From Kineococcus endophyticus (GTDB lineage Bacteria; Actinomycetota; Actinomycetes; Actinomycetales; Kineococcaceae): a stretch of DNA of 64,000 bases. The notes beneath the pieces were generated by a model that saw only the letters and a program-made list of their open reading frames with translations, made no database searches and was not told where the DNA came from. Shown piece by piece: positions 8,242-16,628 of this stretch. Location of the stretch: contig NZ_JBFNQN010000006.1 of the NCBI RefSeq assembly GCF_040796495.1, positions 124,001-188,000 on the forward strand, in the 5' to 3' direction. Position 1 is the first letter of the stretch. Every line of letters begins with the position of its first letter. Position numbers and translations under genes: made by a program.

Positions 8242-9903
8242 ATGCTCAAGACCGGGAGCGCCGAGGTCGATGTCCTGGTGCCGACGACGGACGCCGGCGA
8301 CGGGGACGCAGCGCGCGTGGAGAGGAGCAGGCGGTTGTCGGCACACCACGACGCGGACGAGCACGCCGACCTGCTGGCCCGCCTGCACACCCTCGAGCGG
8401 GACCGCGGGTTCGGCCTGTTCGGGCAGGACCACGAGGCCCGCGCTCTCGAACGCGCCGCCGCGGACGCGGGCTGCGACGTGCTGCGGGCCCGCGCCCAGC
8501 TCGTCGTGGCGGACGTCCTGCAGGCCGCGGGCCGCAGCCGGGAAGCGCTCGACCTGGTGGTCTCGGCCGGCGAGACGGCTCGCCTCCACCAGGACGCGGA
8601 ACTGCTGGCCCGGGTGCACTTCCTCCAGTTCGTGCTGCACCTGCTCGCCGGGAACGTCGTCGAGGCCCGACGCCACGGCCTGCTGAGCGTCGAGACGCTG
8701 CCGGAGTCCGCTCCCGGGTGGCTGCGTGCCGAGCACCTCCTGGCGCTGACGGTCGTCCTGAACGACGCGGCGCTCTCCCGCAGCGACGTCTTCGTCGAGC
8801 TGGACCGGCTCGCCCGCGCCGAGCAGGACAAGCGGTGGGAGCTGTTCACCGCGAACAACCGCGCCTGGTGGCTGTTGCTGGACGGGGACGTGCCCGGTGC
8901 GCTCGCGCTGGTGGCGCAGTTGCGCCACCTGTCCGCGCGGCACGGGATCGCGCTGCGGCAGGCCGACCTCGACACCATCGCCTGCGTCGAACTGGCCGAC
9001 GGCCGTCCCGACGACGCCCTGCGCACCGTCCGGGAGGCCGTGGGGACCGCGGACCGGACGACCACCCAGGCCGACCACCTCGTCCTCGTGCTCCTCACCC
9101 TGTGCTCGGTGCTGCGCACCCTCGGGCGGACCGACGACGCCGATCGCGAACTCGCCCGCGCCCGTGACCTCGCCGCGGCCCGGGAACTGCCCGGCCTGCT
9201 CGCGGACGTCGAGGCGCTGCAGGCCGCGCTCGTCGCGGACCGGGGTCAGTGGGAGGCGGCCTACCGCGCTCAGCTGCGCCACGACGAGGCACGCCGTGCG
9301 CTCCTGGCCGTCCAGGACGCGACCCGGGTGCTCCTGGCCCAGGCGGAGTACGACGCCCGCGCCGCCCGGCGCGACCGCGACCACTACAAGCTGCTCGCGC
9401 ACACCGACGTCCTCACGGGGTTGCCGAACCGTCGCGCGGCGCAGGTCCACCTGGAGGGCCTGCTGGCCGACGGTCCCGCCGCCGACCTGTCGGTGTTCCT
9501 GCTCGACGTCGACCACTTCAAGGCCATCAACGACACGTTCTCCCACGAGGTGGGCGACGCCGTGCTGCAGCAGTTCGCGGACGTCCTGCGCCGCAGCGGG
9601 AAACGGGCCGGTGCGTTCGCCGGCCGGCTGGGGGGCGAGGAGTTCGTCGTCGCCTTCACGGGCTCGGCGGAGGAGGCCGAGCGGGTGGCGGAGTCGCTGC
9701 GTGCCGCGGTGGCCGAACGCGACTGGTCCGACCTGTGCCCGGGGGCACCCGTGACCGTGAGCATCGGAGTCGCCGGGGTGCGCGAGGGCCACACGACCTT
9801 CAGCGCGCTCCTGTCGGCGGCCGACCACCGGCTCTACGAGGCCAAGCGCGCAGGTCGGAACCGGGTCGTCACCGGTGGGTCAGGGGTTGCTGCACGTCGC
9901 TGA
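8242..9903 (+). CDS. Diguanylate cyclase with an N-terminal helical-repeat sensor region
   Basis: 553 residues. Residues 1-370 are helical and Leu/Ala/Arg-rich with TPR-like spacing and no membrane segment. A GGDEF domain (about 385-545) follows, with [33 protein letters not shown] and the active-site motif GGEEF, a functional variant. The inhibitory RxxD site is not present at its usual place, so product inhibition may be weak. The enzyme would make cyclic di-GMP from two GTP in the cytoplasm in response to partners of the repeat region. The start ATG 8242 follows GAGGGGG. Its 3' end overlaps the convergent carbonic anhydrase remnant by 35 bases. Confidence 0.88.
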   Translation: MLKTGSAEVDVLVPTTDAGDGDAARVERSRRLSAHHDADEHADLLARLHTLERDRGFGLFGQDHEARALERAAADAGCDVLRARAQLVVADVLQAAGRSREALDLVVSAGETARLHQDAELLARVHFLQFVLHLLAGNVVEARRHGLLSVETLPESAPGWLRAEHLLALTVVLNDAALSRSDVFVELDRLARAEQDKRWELFTANNRAWWLLLDGDVPGALALVAQLRHLSARHGIALRQADLDTIACVELADGRPDDALRTVREAVGTADRTTTQADHLVLVLLTLCSVLRTLGRTDDADRELARARDLAAARELPGLLADVEALQAALVADRGQWEAAYRAQLRHDEARRALLAVQDATRVLLAQAEYDARAARRDRDHYKLLAHTDVLTGLPNRRAAQVHLEGLLADGPAADLSVFLLDVDHFKAINDTFSHEVGDAVLQQFADVLRRSGKRAGAFAGRLGGEEFVVAFTGSAEEAERVAESLRAAVAERDWSDLCPGAPVTVSIGVAGVREGHTTFSALLSAADHRLYEAKRAGRNRVVTGGSGVAARR

Positions 9904-10553
9904 CGCCGGGACCGCGCTCGTGGCGGACCCGCGTCGGCTGCACGCGGCCGGTGGCCAGTTCGTACACGGTGGACAGCACGCCGACGCAGCCTTCGAACAC
10001 GGCTTCGCGCAGCAGCGTCGAGCGCTGCTGCAGGAGGTCCGCGGTGGCGGCCGCGTGCCACTCCGAGACCTCGGTCGGGTCGGTCCGCCCGGCGTGGTGC
10101 GCGGCGGAGACGTGCAGGCTGAGACGCTCGACGACGGTGCGGACGTGGCCGCCGGGGGGCCGTTCCCCCGGCCAGGGTCTGCGCCGCGGCGGCGACGGCA
10201 CCGCACCCCCCGTGGCCCATGACGAGGACGAGGTCGACGCCGAGGACGCTCACCGCGTACTCCAGCGATCCCAGCACGGTGTCGTCGAGGGCGTGACCCG
10301 CGGTGCGGACGACGAAGAGGTCGCCCGGGCCCTGGTCGAAGACGAGTTCTGCGGGGACCCGCGAGTCCGCGCACGACAGGACGGCGGCGAACGGCGTCTG
10401 CCCCGCCACGAGGTCGGCCCGGCCCTGCGGGCTGCGCCCCGAGTGGTCTCCCGTCGTCCCGGCGACCCAGTGGGCGTTGCCCGTCTGCAGCCGAGTCCAG
10501 GCCTCGGTGCGGCGGTCGGTGGAACTCGTGGCGAAGGGTGGTGCGGTGTCCAT
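9869..10553 (-). pseudogene. Beta-carbonic anhydrase interrupted by a frameshift
   Basis: From ATG 10553 (GAGGAG upstream) the reading is a clear beta-carbonic anhydrase: SCADSRVP (zinc Cys61, Asp63-Arg65 dyad) and MGHGGCGAV (His114, Cys117). After about residue 130 the frame becomes Arg/Pro-rich, while the next frame continues the family C-terminus ([14 protein letters not shown] ... [22 protein letters not shown]) to the stop at 9869. Removing one base in the G5 or C6 runs at 10154-10169 restores one 227-residue protein. This is either a recent inactivating insertion or a homopolymer sequencing error. If functional, it would interconvert CO2 and bicarbonate. Confidence 0.85.
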
Positions 10554-10638
10554 GGCTCGGGCTCCTCAGGTGGGGTTCTGCCAGCACATCGGTTGGGGCG
10601 CAGGGGGACCTGAGGCCCGTAAAGCAACCACCAGAATG

Positions 10639-10662
10639 TCTAGATCTCTAGATCGACCTAGA
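10639..10662. repeat. CTAG-rich tandem element upstream of the carbonic anhydrase
   Basis: Two perfect tandem copies of TCTAGATC (10639-10654) are followed by CCTAGA (10657-10662). The element lies in the 239-base gap between the divergent carbonic anhydrase and chemoreceptor genes. CTAG is very rare in such GC-rich DNA, so three copies in 24 bases suggest selected protein-binding sites. The rest of the gap shows nothing else I can name. Confidence 0.35.
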
Positions 10663-10792
10663 AGCAACCGCTGATCGGGTGACCGTTCCGTCCCGGTCTC
10701 AACCTTCCGGCGAGGAGGTCGATGACGCCGGAGGAGATCACCGAAGTTCCACGTCGGGGCCCGCGGACGGGTTCCCCCAGCTCAGGAGCGAC

Positions 10793-12358
10793 ATGTTCGG
10801 CAAGACCACGAGCGCGGCCCTCGCCAGCACGACCGAACGGCTCGTCGCCAGCGAGGCCGACGTCGCCGCCATGACCGAGGTGGTGCGGGCCCTGGCGTCG
10901 GTGCGGTCCCCGCAGGAGGCGGTGCGGATCGCCCTCGACACGGTCCGGGAGCGGTTCGGCTGGGCCTACGGGTCGTTCTGGGCGCTCGACCCGGCGGCGG
11001 AGGGTGGCCGCGGGGTGTTGCGGTTCGCCCAGGAGTCGGGCGACGCCGGGGCCGAGTTCCGCCAGGTGACCCTGGAAGCCTCCTTCGCCGAGGGGGTCGG
11101 GTTGTCCGGCCGGGCGTGGCGTTCCCGCGACCTCGTCTTCGTGCCTGACCTGGCCGAGGTCACCGACTGCGTCCGGGCACCCGCGGCCCAGCGGGCCGGG
11201 GTGAAGTCGGGCGTGTGCTTCCCGATCGTCGACCGCGGCCGGGTCGTCGGCACCATGGACTTCTTCACGACGGAGGTGCTGGCGCCGTCCCAGGGGAGGT
11301 TGGACGCGTTGCGCGCCGTCGGCGTGCTCGTCTCCAGCGCCCTGGAACGCGCCCACGAGGTCGTGCGCCAGGAGAAGGCCGCTCAGGACGTCGACGCCGT
11401 GTCGACCGTCATCCGGGAACTCACCACGGCCTCGGACGAGGAACTCGTCCTGCGCACCGCGCTCGACGTCGTCCGCCGCGACTTCGACTGGCAGTACGGG
11501 TCGTTCTGGCGTCTCGACGAGCAGGCGCAGGTCCTGCGGTTCGAACTCGAGTCGGGGACCGCGGGCGAGGAGTTCCGCCGCGTCACCCTGTCGGCGTCCT
11601 TCGCCAAGGGGGTCGGCCTGTCCGGGCGCACGTGGGCGAAGCAGGACCTCGTGTTCGTCGAGGACCTGGGCGAGATGACGGACTGCGTCCGGGCGCCTGC
11701 GGCGCAGCGGGCGGGGGTGAAGTCCGGCGTCTGCCTGCCCGTCGTCGTCGGGGGCCGGCTGATCGGCACGATGGACTTCTTCGCCACCCGGACGCTCATC
11801 ATGTCCGCGAGCCGGGAGAGTGCGCTGCGCAACACCGCCTTCCTCGTGGGGCAGGCCATGGAGCGGCTGACCGCCGGGACCCGGTTGCGGGAGGCGGGCG
11901 GAGAACTGCTGTCCTCCATCGCCGAGGTCGAGCGGAACGTGACGTCGGCCGCCGGGGTCGCCGCGCAGGGTGAGGCCCTGGCGCAGGAGGCGAACGGACA
12001 GGTGGCCGCCCTCGGCGAGGCCAGCAACGAGATCGACGACGTCGTGCGGGCCATCCAGTCGATCGCCGCCCAGACGAAGCTGCTCGCCCTCAACGCCACG
12101 ATCGAGGCCGCGCGGGCGGGGGAGGCGGGGAAGGGTTTCGCCGTCGTCGCGGGCGAGGTCAAGGAACTGTCCTCGCAGACCGAACGGGCCACCGACGACG
12201 TGAGCCACAAGGTCGCGACGATCCAGGACCGGGTCCAGGCCGTCGTCACGTCGCTCGCCGGGATCCACGCGGCCGTCGAGGAGATCAACCACACCCAGGC
12301 GCTCATCGGGACCGTCCTCGCCGAGCAGGAGGCGACGACCCGCACCGTCCTCACCTGA
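10793..12358 (+). CDS. Soluble chemoreceptor with two GAF domains
   Basis: 521 residues without membrane segments. Two tandem GAF domains (about 20-190 and 205-370) are close copies: each contains FGWAYGSFW or FDWQYGSFW, then [18 protein letters not shown] and GTMDFF, which shows an internal duplication. Residues 390-521 are the methyl-accepting signalling tip with [40 protein letters not shown]. The protein would sense a cytoplasmic ligand or redox state and control a CheA-CheW kinase complex. The start is ATG 10793, set by CAGGAG; upstream in-frame codons lack a ribosome site. It is first of three co-directional signalling genes (GAF receptor, RsbQ-like, PAS-GGDEF-EAL). Confidence 0.9.
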   Translation: MFGKTTSAALASTTERLVASEADVAAMTEVVRALASVRSPQEAVRIALDTVRERFGWAYGSFWALDPAAEGGRGVLRFAQESGDAGAEFRQVTLEASFAEGVGLSGRAWRSRDLVFVPDLAEVTDCVRAPAAQRAGVKSGVCFPIVDRGRVVGTMDFFTTEVLAPSQGRLDALRAVGVLVSSALERAHEVVRQEKAAQDVDAVSTVIRELTTASDEELVLRTALDVVRRDFDWQYGSFWRLDEQAQVLRFELESGTAGEEFRRVTLSASFAKGVGLSGRTWAKQDLVFVEDLGEMTDCVRAPAAQRAGVKSGVCLPVVVGGRLIGTMDFFATRTLIMSASRESALRNTAFLVGQAMERLTAGTRLREAGGELLSSIAEVERNVTSAAGVAAQGEALAQEANGQVAALGEASNEIDDVVRAIQSIAAQTKLLALNATIEAARAGEAGKGFAVVAGEVKELSSQTERATDDVSHKVATIQDRVQAVVTSLAGIHAAVEEINHTQALIGTVLAEQEATTRTVLT

Positions 12359-12446
12359 GCTCGTGCGACATCGCCCGTCCGGAGGATCAGGGCCGGCGCC
12401 GCCCGCGCCGATGACCACCCCGTCTGCATTCACCGTGAGGACCCTC

Positions 12447-13364
12447 ATGCACCCCACCACCGGTTCCGTCGCCGCGTCACCCTGCCCCAGTCGGGGCGGG
12501 GTCCAGCGGTGCGGGCTGCCGACCCCCGTCCTCGGCGTTCCCGAGCCGTCCTCGGTGCTCACCCGGCACTGTGTGACCGAGGCCGGTGATCCCGACGGAC
12601 CGGTGCTCCTGCTGGCCCACGGTTTCGGCGCCGGGCAGAGCGCCTGGCAGCGGTTGCTCCCCCACTTCGCCGACCACCGCGTCGTCCTCTTCGACTACGC
12701 CGGGTCCGGCTCGACGCGCATGGCGGACTTCGACCCGGTGCGCCACGGCACGCTGACGGGGTACGCCCAGGACCTGCTCGAGGTGTGCGCGGCGCTGGAC
12801 CTGCAGGACGTCAACGTCGTGGCGCACTCGGTCAGCGGGGTGGTCTCGCTGCTGGCCGCGGCCGCCCAGCCCGACCGCTTCGCGTCGCTCTCCCTGGTGG
12901 CACCCTCGCCCCGGTACGTCGACGAGCCGGAGACGGGGTGGACCGGGGGTTTCTCGCTGGAGGACATCCACGAGCTCCTCGAATCCCTCGACAGCAACTA
13001 CTACGCGTGGTCCGCCGCGATGGCGCCGGTCGTCATGGGAAACCCCCAGGACCCTGACCTGGGAGCCGAGCTCACCGAGAGCTTCCTGGGCACCCACCCC
13101 GACGCGGCGGCGGCCTTCGCGCGGGCGATCTTCCTCAGCGACGCCCGGGACGTCCTGCCGCGGGTGCAGCTCCCCACGCTCGTGCTGCAGACCCGGCACG
13201 ACGCGCTGGCCCCGGAGGCGGTCGGGGCGGCCGTGGCGGCCGCGCTGCCGCACGGGCACCTCGTGGCGCTGGACGCGACCGGCCACTGCCCCCACATCAG
13301 CGCCCCGCTGCAGACGGCCACCGCGGTCCGCGCCCACCTCGCCGGACACCTGGCCCGGCCGTGA
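12447..13364 (+). CDS. RsbQ-like alpha/beta hydrolase, signalling partner of the next gene
   Basis: Alpha/beta hydrolase fold of the RsbQ/KAI2 group: LLLAHGFGAGQSAW (oxyanion region), VVAHSVSGVVSLLAA (nucleophile Ser in SVSG), LQTRHDALAPEAV (acid Asp) and ATGHCPHISAP (His; GHCPH-SAP is a hallmark of RsbQ proteins). In Bacillus, RsbQ supplies a signal to the PAS domain of RsbP. Here the gene is coupled by GTGA (13361-13364) to a PAS-GGDEF-EAL gene, so it probably makes the ligand for that PAS domain. ATG 12447 follows GAGGAC and gives 305 residues. The fold itself begins about 38 residues later, so a shorter start is possible. Confidence 0.85.
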   Translation: MHPTTGSVAASPCPSRGGVQRCGLPTPVLGVPEPSSVLTRHCVTEAGDPDGPVLLLAHGFGAGQSAWQRLLPHFADHRVVLFDYAGSGSTRMADFDPVRHGTLTGYAQDLLEVCAALDLQDVNVVAHSVSGVVSLLAAAAQPDRFASLSLVAPSPRYVDEPETGWTGGFSLEDIHELLESLDSNYYAWSAAMAPVVMGNPQDPDLGAELTESFLGTHPDAAAAFARAIFLSDARDVLPRVQLPTLVLQTRHDALAPEAVGAAVAAALPHGHLVALDATGHCPHISAPLQTATAVRAHLAGHLARP

Positions 13365-15157
13365 CCGTCGTCGTGCCACCCGCCGAGGCCGTCGCCGGAC
13401 CGATCGCGGCGGACTGGTGGCAGGACTCCCCGTGCGCCCACCTCGTCCTCGACGGCGACGCGGGCCTCGTGCTGGACGCGAACCGGACGTTCACGTCGTG
13501 GACCGGGCTGTCGCGCAAGGACGTCGTCGGCACGCCGTTCGCGCGCCTGCTGCCGGTCGGAGACCGCATCGTGTGGACGACGCACGGGTTGCCGAAGCTC
13601 TCCACGTCCGGTCGCGTCGAGGAGATCTCGGTCCAGGTGGTCGGGACCGGTGGCACCCGGCACGCGGCCTTCCTCAGCGCCATGAGCGTCACCGGCCCGG
13701 ACGGTCCGACGGTCCTGGTCGCGCTCTTCGGCGCGCGCGAACGCCGGCGCTACGAGCAGGAGCTGCTGACGTCGAAGCGGGCCGCGGAGGCCTTGGAGGC
13801 GCAGCGCGCCGCCGCGGAGGCGCACCTGCAGCACCTCGTCCACCACGACCCGGTCACGGGTCTGCTCAACCGCACGGGCTTGCACGCCGCCCTCGCCGCC
13901 TCCCTCACGGGCCTGACGGCGGACGGCGCGGACCCGACGGGCCGGCTGGCCGTGCTCTTCCTCGACCTCGACGGGTTCAAGGCCGTCAACGACAGCGTCG
14001 GGCACGCCGGCGGTGACGAACTCCTGCGCGTCCTGGGCGGACGACTGCGGGCCGCCCTGCGCCCGGACGCGGTCCTGGCCCGGTTCGCCGGGGACGAGTT
14101 CGTCGTCGCCGAGGTCCTCCGCGGAGCGGACGAGGCCGAGGCGTTGGGCCGCAGGCTGCTGGCCGAACTCGCGGCGCCGGTCGTCATCGCCGGCATCGAG
14201 GTCGTCCCCTCGGCCAGCGCGGGCATCGCCTTCGCCGACGTCCCGGGCGACGTGTGGGCGTGCACCGTGGACGGCGGCGCCGGAGGACCTGCCTGCGCGG
14301 CGGTGGCCGACGCGCTGCTGCGGCGGGCCGACACGGCGATGTACTCCGTGAAGGACAGCGGCCGGGGTGGGCTGGCCGTCCACGACCCGCACGCCGCCGA
14401 CGGCGCCGCCGACCGCCTGCGTCTGCTGCAGGAGCTGCGGACCGCGCTGGCCCAGGGGGAGTTCCGGCTGCACTACCAACCCCGGGTCCGGCTCGCCGGC
14501 GGTGCGACCACAGGGGTGGAGGCCCTGGTCCGGTGGCAGCACCCCGAGCGCGGTCTGCTGGGACCGGGCGAGTTCATCGAGGTCGCCGAGGCGTCCGGCC
14601 TGATCCGCGAGCTGGGGGCGTGGGTCCTGGACTCCGCGGTGGCCCAGACCGCCGCCTGGAACGCCGCCGGCGTCGGCGTGCAGGTGAGCGTCAACATCTC
14701 GACCCGGCAGCTCGCCGACCCGGACCTGGTGCTGCTGGTGACCAGTGCCCTGGCCCGCCACGGCGTCCCGGCGTCGCAGGTGGTGCTGGAGATCACCGAG
14801 ACCGCGTTGATGGTCGACCCGGAGACCGCGCTGTCCACCCTGCAGGTGCTGGCGGGGCTGGGCATGCAGATCGCCGTGGACGACTTCGGCACGGGGTACG
14901 CGAGCTTGACGTACCTGCAGCGGTTCCCGGTGCACGAGCTGAAGATCGACCGGTCGTTCGTGTCGGGTGTCGTGGACAGCGCACCCGACCGCGCCATCGT
15001 CGGCGCCTGCGTGCACCTGGCCCGGTCGATGGGACTGGTCTGCGTGGCCGAGGGCGTGGAGACCGACGAGCAGCGGGACGTCCTGCTCTCGCTCGGCTGC
15101 GACCTGGCCCAGGGGTACCTGTTCAGCAGGCCGCGGCCGGCGGGTTCGCGACCCTGA
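13361..15157 (+). CDS. PAS-GGDEF-EAL cyclic di-GMP signalling protein
   Basis: 598 residues: PAS domain (about 15-130), coiled linker (130-160), GGDEF domain (165-340) and EAL domain (350-590). The cyclase motif reads AGDEF, so synthesis may be weak or the domain may only bind GTP. The RxxD inhibitory site is not intact. The phosphodiesterase half keeps EALVRW, LEITETAL, DDFGTGYASL, KIDRSFV and EGVET, so cyclic di-GMP hydrolysis to pGpG is likely its main activity. It has no membrane segment. Coupling to the RsbQ-like hydrolase suggests that a small molecule made or bound by that enzyme is read by the PAS domain. Confidence 0.9.
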   Translation: MTVVVPPAEAVAGPIAADWWQDSPCAHLVLDGDAGLVLDANRTFTSWTGLSRKDVVGTPFARLLPVGDRIVWTTHGLPKLSTSGRVEEISVQVVGTGGTRHAAFLSAMSVTGPDGPTVLVALFGARERRRYEQELLTSKRAAEALEAQRAAAEAHLQHLVHHDPVTGLLNRTGLHAALAASLTGLTADGADPTGRLAVLFLDLDGFKAVNDSVGHAGGDELLRVLGGRLRAALRPDAVLARFAGDEFVVAEVLRGADEAEALGRRLLAELAAPVVIAGIEVVPSASAGIAFADVPGDVWACTVDGGAGGPACAAVADALLRRADTAMYSVKDSGRGGLAVHDPHAADGAADRLRLLQELRTALAQGEFRLHYQPRVRLAGGATTGVEALVRWQHPERGLLGPGEFIEVAEASGLIRELGAWVLDSAVAQTAAWNAAGVGVQVSVNISTRQLADPDLVLLVTSALARHGVPASQVVLEITETALMVDPETALSTLQVLAGLGMQIAVDDFGTGYASLTYLQRFPVHELKIDRSFVSGVVDSAPDRAIVGACVHLARSMGLVCVAEGVETDEQRDVLLSLGCDLAQGYLFSRPRPAGSRP

Positions 15158-15159
15158 CC

Positions 15160-15178
15160 AGCCGCCGGTGCGGCGGCT
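15160..15178 (+). terminator. GC-rich hairpin after the PAS-GGDEF-EAL gene
   Basis: AGCCGCCG-GTG-CGGCGGCT forms an eight-pair perfect stem starting two bases after the stop codon. It probably ends the signalling operon. Confidence 0.5.
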
Positions 15179-15194
15179 GCGGTAGGAAGACCGC

Positions 15195-15497
15195 GTGGGG
15201 AAACTGGTGCGCGACCGCATACCGGACGTGATCCGCGCGAACGGGGAGGAACCCGTCGTGCGGGTGCTGGGCGGGGACGAGTTCGTCGACGCCGTGCTCG
15301 AGAAGGTCGTCGAGGAGGCCGGCGAACTGCGCGCCGCCACCACGGTGGAGGAACGGCTCGCCGAGGCCGCGGACGTCTACGAGGTGCTCCTGGCCGTCGC
15401 CGGGGTCTGCGGCACGACGATCGACGAGGTCGTCCGGCGCGCGGCGGCCAAGCGCGCCGAGCGCGGTGGTTTCCAGGGCCGCGTCTGGCTGGAGTGA
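15195..15497 (+). CDS. MazG/PRA-PH-like all-alpha NTP pyrophosphohydrolase
   Basis: 100 residues. GKLVRDRIPDVIRANGEEP is the typical start of the small all-alpha phosphoribosyl-ATP pyrophosphatase-like family. The metal-binding pattern EKVVEEAGELRAA...ERLAEAADVYEVL (E-x2-E then E-x3-D) is present. Such house-cleaning enzymes split unusual nucleoside triphosphates into the monophosphate and pyrophosphate. It is probably leaderless: a TAGGAA box (15183-15188) lies six bases before GTG 15195. It stands alone and converges on a TetR gene with a shared palindromic terminator. Confidence 0.8.
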   Translation: MGKLVRDRIPDVIRANGEEPVVRVLGGDEFVDAVLEKVVEEAGELRAATTVEERLAEAADVYEVLLAVAGVCGTTIDEVVRRAAAKRAERGGFQGRVWLE

Positions 15498-15511
15498 GCC
15501 GGCCGGCTCAC
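15494..15511. terminator. Bidirectional palindrome holding both stop codons
   Basis: GTGAGCCGGCCGGCTCAC is a perfect 18-base palindrome. It contains the TGA of the MazG-like gene and, on the other strand, the TGA of the TetR gene, so one element can end both convergent transcripts. Confidence 0.45.
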
Positions 15512-16101
15512 CCGGCGGGCGGCAGCAGCGTCGCGAGGACCCGGTCGAGCGCGGTGCGCTGCCGGTGCGGCGTGTAGGTCTCCGGGTCGGCGGCCGCGAG
15601 GGCGTTGAGGCCCTCGACCTGCGCGACGAGGGTCACGGCCGCGTTCCGGCGGGCCGCCGGGGCCAGGTCCGGACGACAGGCGCCGACGAGGTCCGCGACG
15701 CGTTCGACGAACGAGCGGTTGTGGGCGACGTGCACGGCCCGCAGGTCCTCGTCGGGGAGGGCGGCGGCGAGGAAACCCACCCACACCCGAGCCTCCTCGC
15801 GCTTGCCGTCGGTGAGCGACAGGGCCTGGCGCAGCACGTCCCGCAACGCCGTCGTGGGGTTCTGGGCGCCGCCCGCCGCGGCGTCGGCGCGGACCCCCGT
15901 CCGCTCGTGCAGCAGGTCGCGTGCGTGGCGCAGCAGGGCGCGCTTGTCGGTGAAGGTGTGCAGCACCAGACCGGTCGTGCACCCCGCCTCGACCGCGACG
16001 GCGCGCAGGGTCAGGCCGGGCAGCCCCTCGCGGGCCAGCACCGCCCAGACCGCCGTCGACAGCGTGCGGCGCTGGGCGTCAACGTCGCGGCGACGGGGCA
16101 C
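15508..16101 (-). CDS. TetR-family transcriptional regulator
   Basis: 197 residues from GTG 16101 with GGAGGT five bases upstream. The helix-turn-helix is LTLRAVAVEAGCTTGLVLHTFTDKRALL (about residues 30-57). The rest is the helical ligand-binding domain. It is divergent from a GNAT acetyltransferase gene, and a perfect palindrome (16133-16145) sits between them, so it most likely represses itself and the acetyltransferase. The ligand is unknown. Confidence 0.85.
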   Translation of the reverse strand: MPRRRDVDAQRRTLSTAVWAVLAREGLPGLTLRAVAVEAGCTTGLVLHTFTDKRALLRHARDLLHERTGVRADAAAGGAQNPTTALRDVLRQALSLTDGKREEARVWVGFLAAALPDEDLRAVHVAHNRSFVERVADLVGACRPDLAPAARRNAAVTLVAQVEGLNALAAADPETYTPHRQRTALDRVLATLLPPAG

Positions 16102-16132
16102 GGGACCTCCTGGACGACCTGTTCGTGACGAG

Positions 16133-16145
16133 CGTTACGGTAACG
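16133..16145. promoter_or_regulatory. TetR operator overlapping the GNAT -10 box
   Basis: CGTTACGGTAACG is symmetric around one central base. Its middle contains TACGGT (16136-16141), a TANNNT -10 box seven bases before GTG 16149. The mirrored TACCGT could serve the TetR gene on the other strand. A repressor bound here would block RNA polymerase in both directions. Confidence 0.55.
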
Positions 16146-16148
16146 GAC

Positions 16149-16613
16149 GTGACGGAACAGCAGTTCACCGTGCAGGCCGAGCCGTGGGACGCGCCGGACG
16201 GCACCCGTCTGCGGGCGGCCCAGCGGGCCGAGCTCGACGCCCGCTACGGCAGCGACGACCACGAACCGGGCACCGCTCCCACCGCGGACGACGTCCCCGT
16301 CTTCCTCGTGGCCCGCGACGGCCCCGGCCGGGCCGTGGCGTGCGGCGGGCTGCGTCCCCTCGCCGAGGGCGAGGCCGAGGTGAAGCGGATGTACGTCGAC
16401 CCCGGGTCGCGCGGCAGCGGCGTGGCCACCGCCGTCCTGCGGGCGCTGGAGGACGCGGCCCGGTCCCGCGGGGTGCGCCGGATGCTGCTGGAGACCGGCA
16501 CGGCGCAGCCGGAGGCCCTCCGGTTCTACCTGCGCGAGGGCTACGAGCGGATCGAGGCATTCGGCCCCTACGTCGGCTCCTCGCTGTCCATCTGCTGCGC
16601 CCGGGACCTCTGA
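16149..16613 (+). CDS. GNAT-family N-acetyltransferase
   Basis: 154 residues. The acetyl-CoA site is visible as VKRMYVDPGSRGSGVATAVLRALEDAA (motif A, R-x2-G-x-G/A as RGSGVA) followed by RRMLLETGTAQPEALRFYLREGYE. Such enzymes move an acetyl group from acetyl-CoA to a small amine or protein. I prefer GTG 16149 over 16125 because the palindromic operator and -10 box lie just before it, which would make the transcript leaderless. The family core begins well after both. The substrate is not predictable; TetR control suggests a role in response to a toxic small molecule. Confidence 0.82.
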   Translation: MTEQQFTVQAEPWDAPDGTRLRAAQRAELDARYGSDDHEPGTAPTADDVPVFLVARDGPGRAVACGGLRPLAEGEAEVKRMYVDPGSRGSGVATAVLRALEDAARSRGVRRMLLETGTAQPEALRFYLREGYERIEAFGPYVGSSLSICCARDL

Positions 16614-16628
16614 GAGGATGGGGGAGCC

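Noticed and set aside
8242-9903. LuxR/MalT-type transcription factor because of the helical repeats
   Set aside because: The C-terminus is a GGDEF domain with GGEEF, and no helix-turn-helix was seen.
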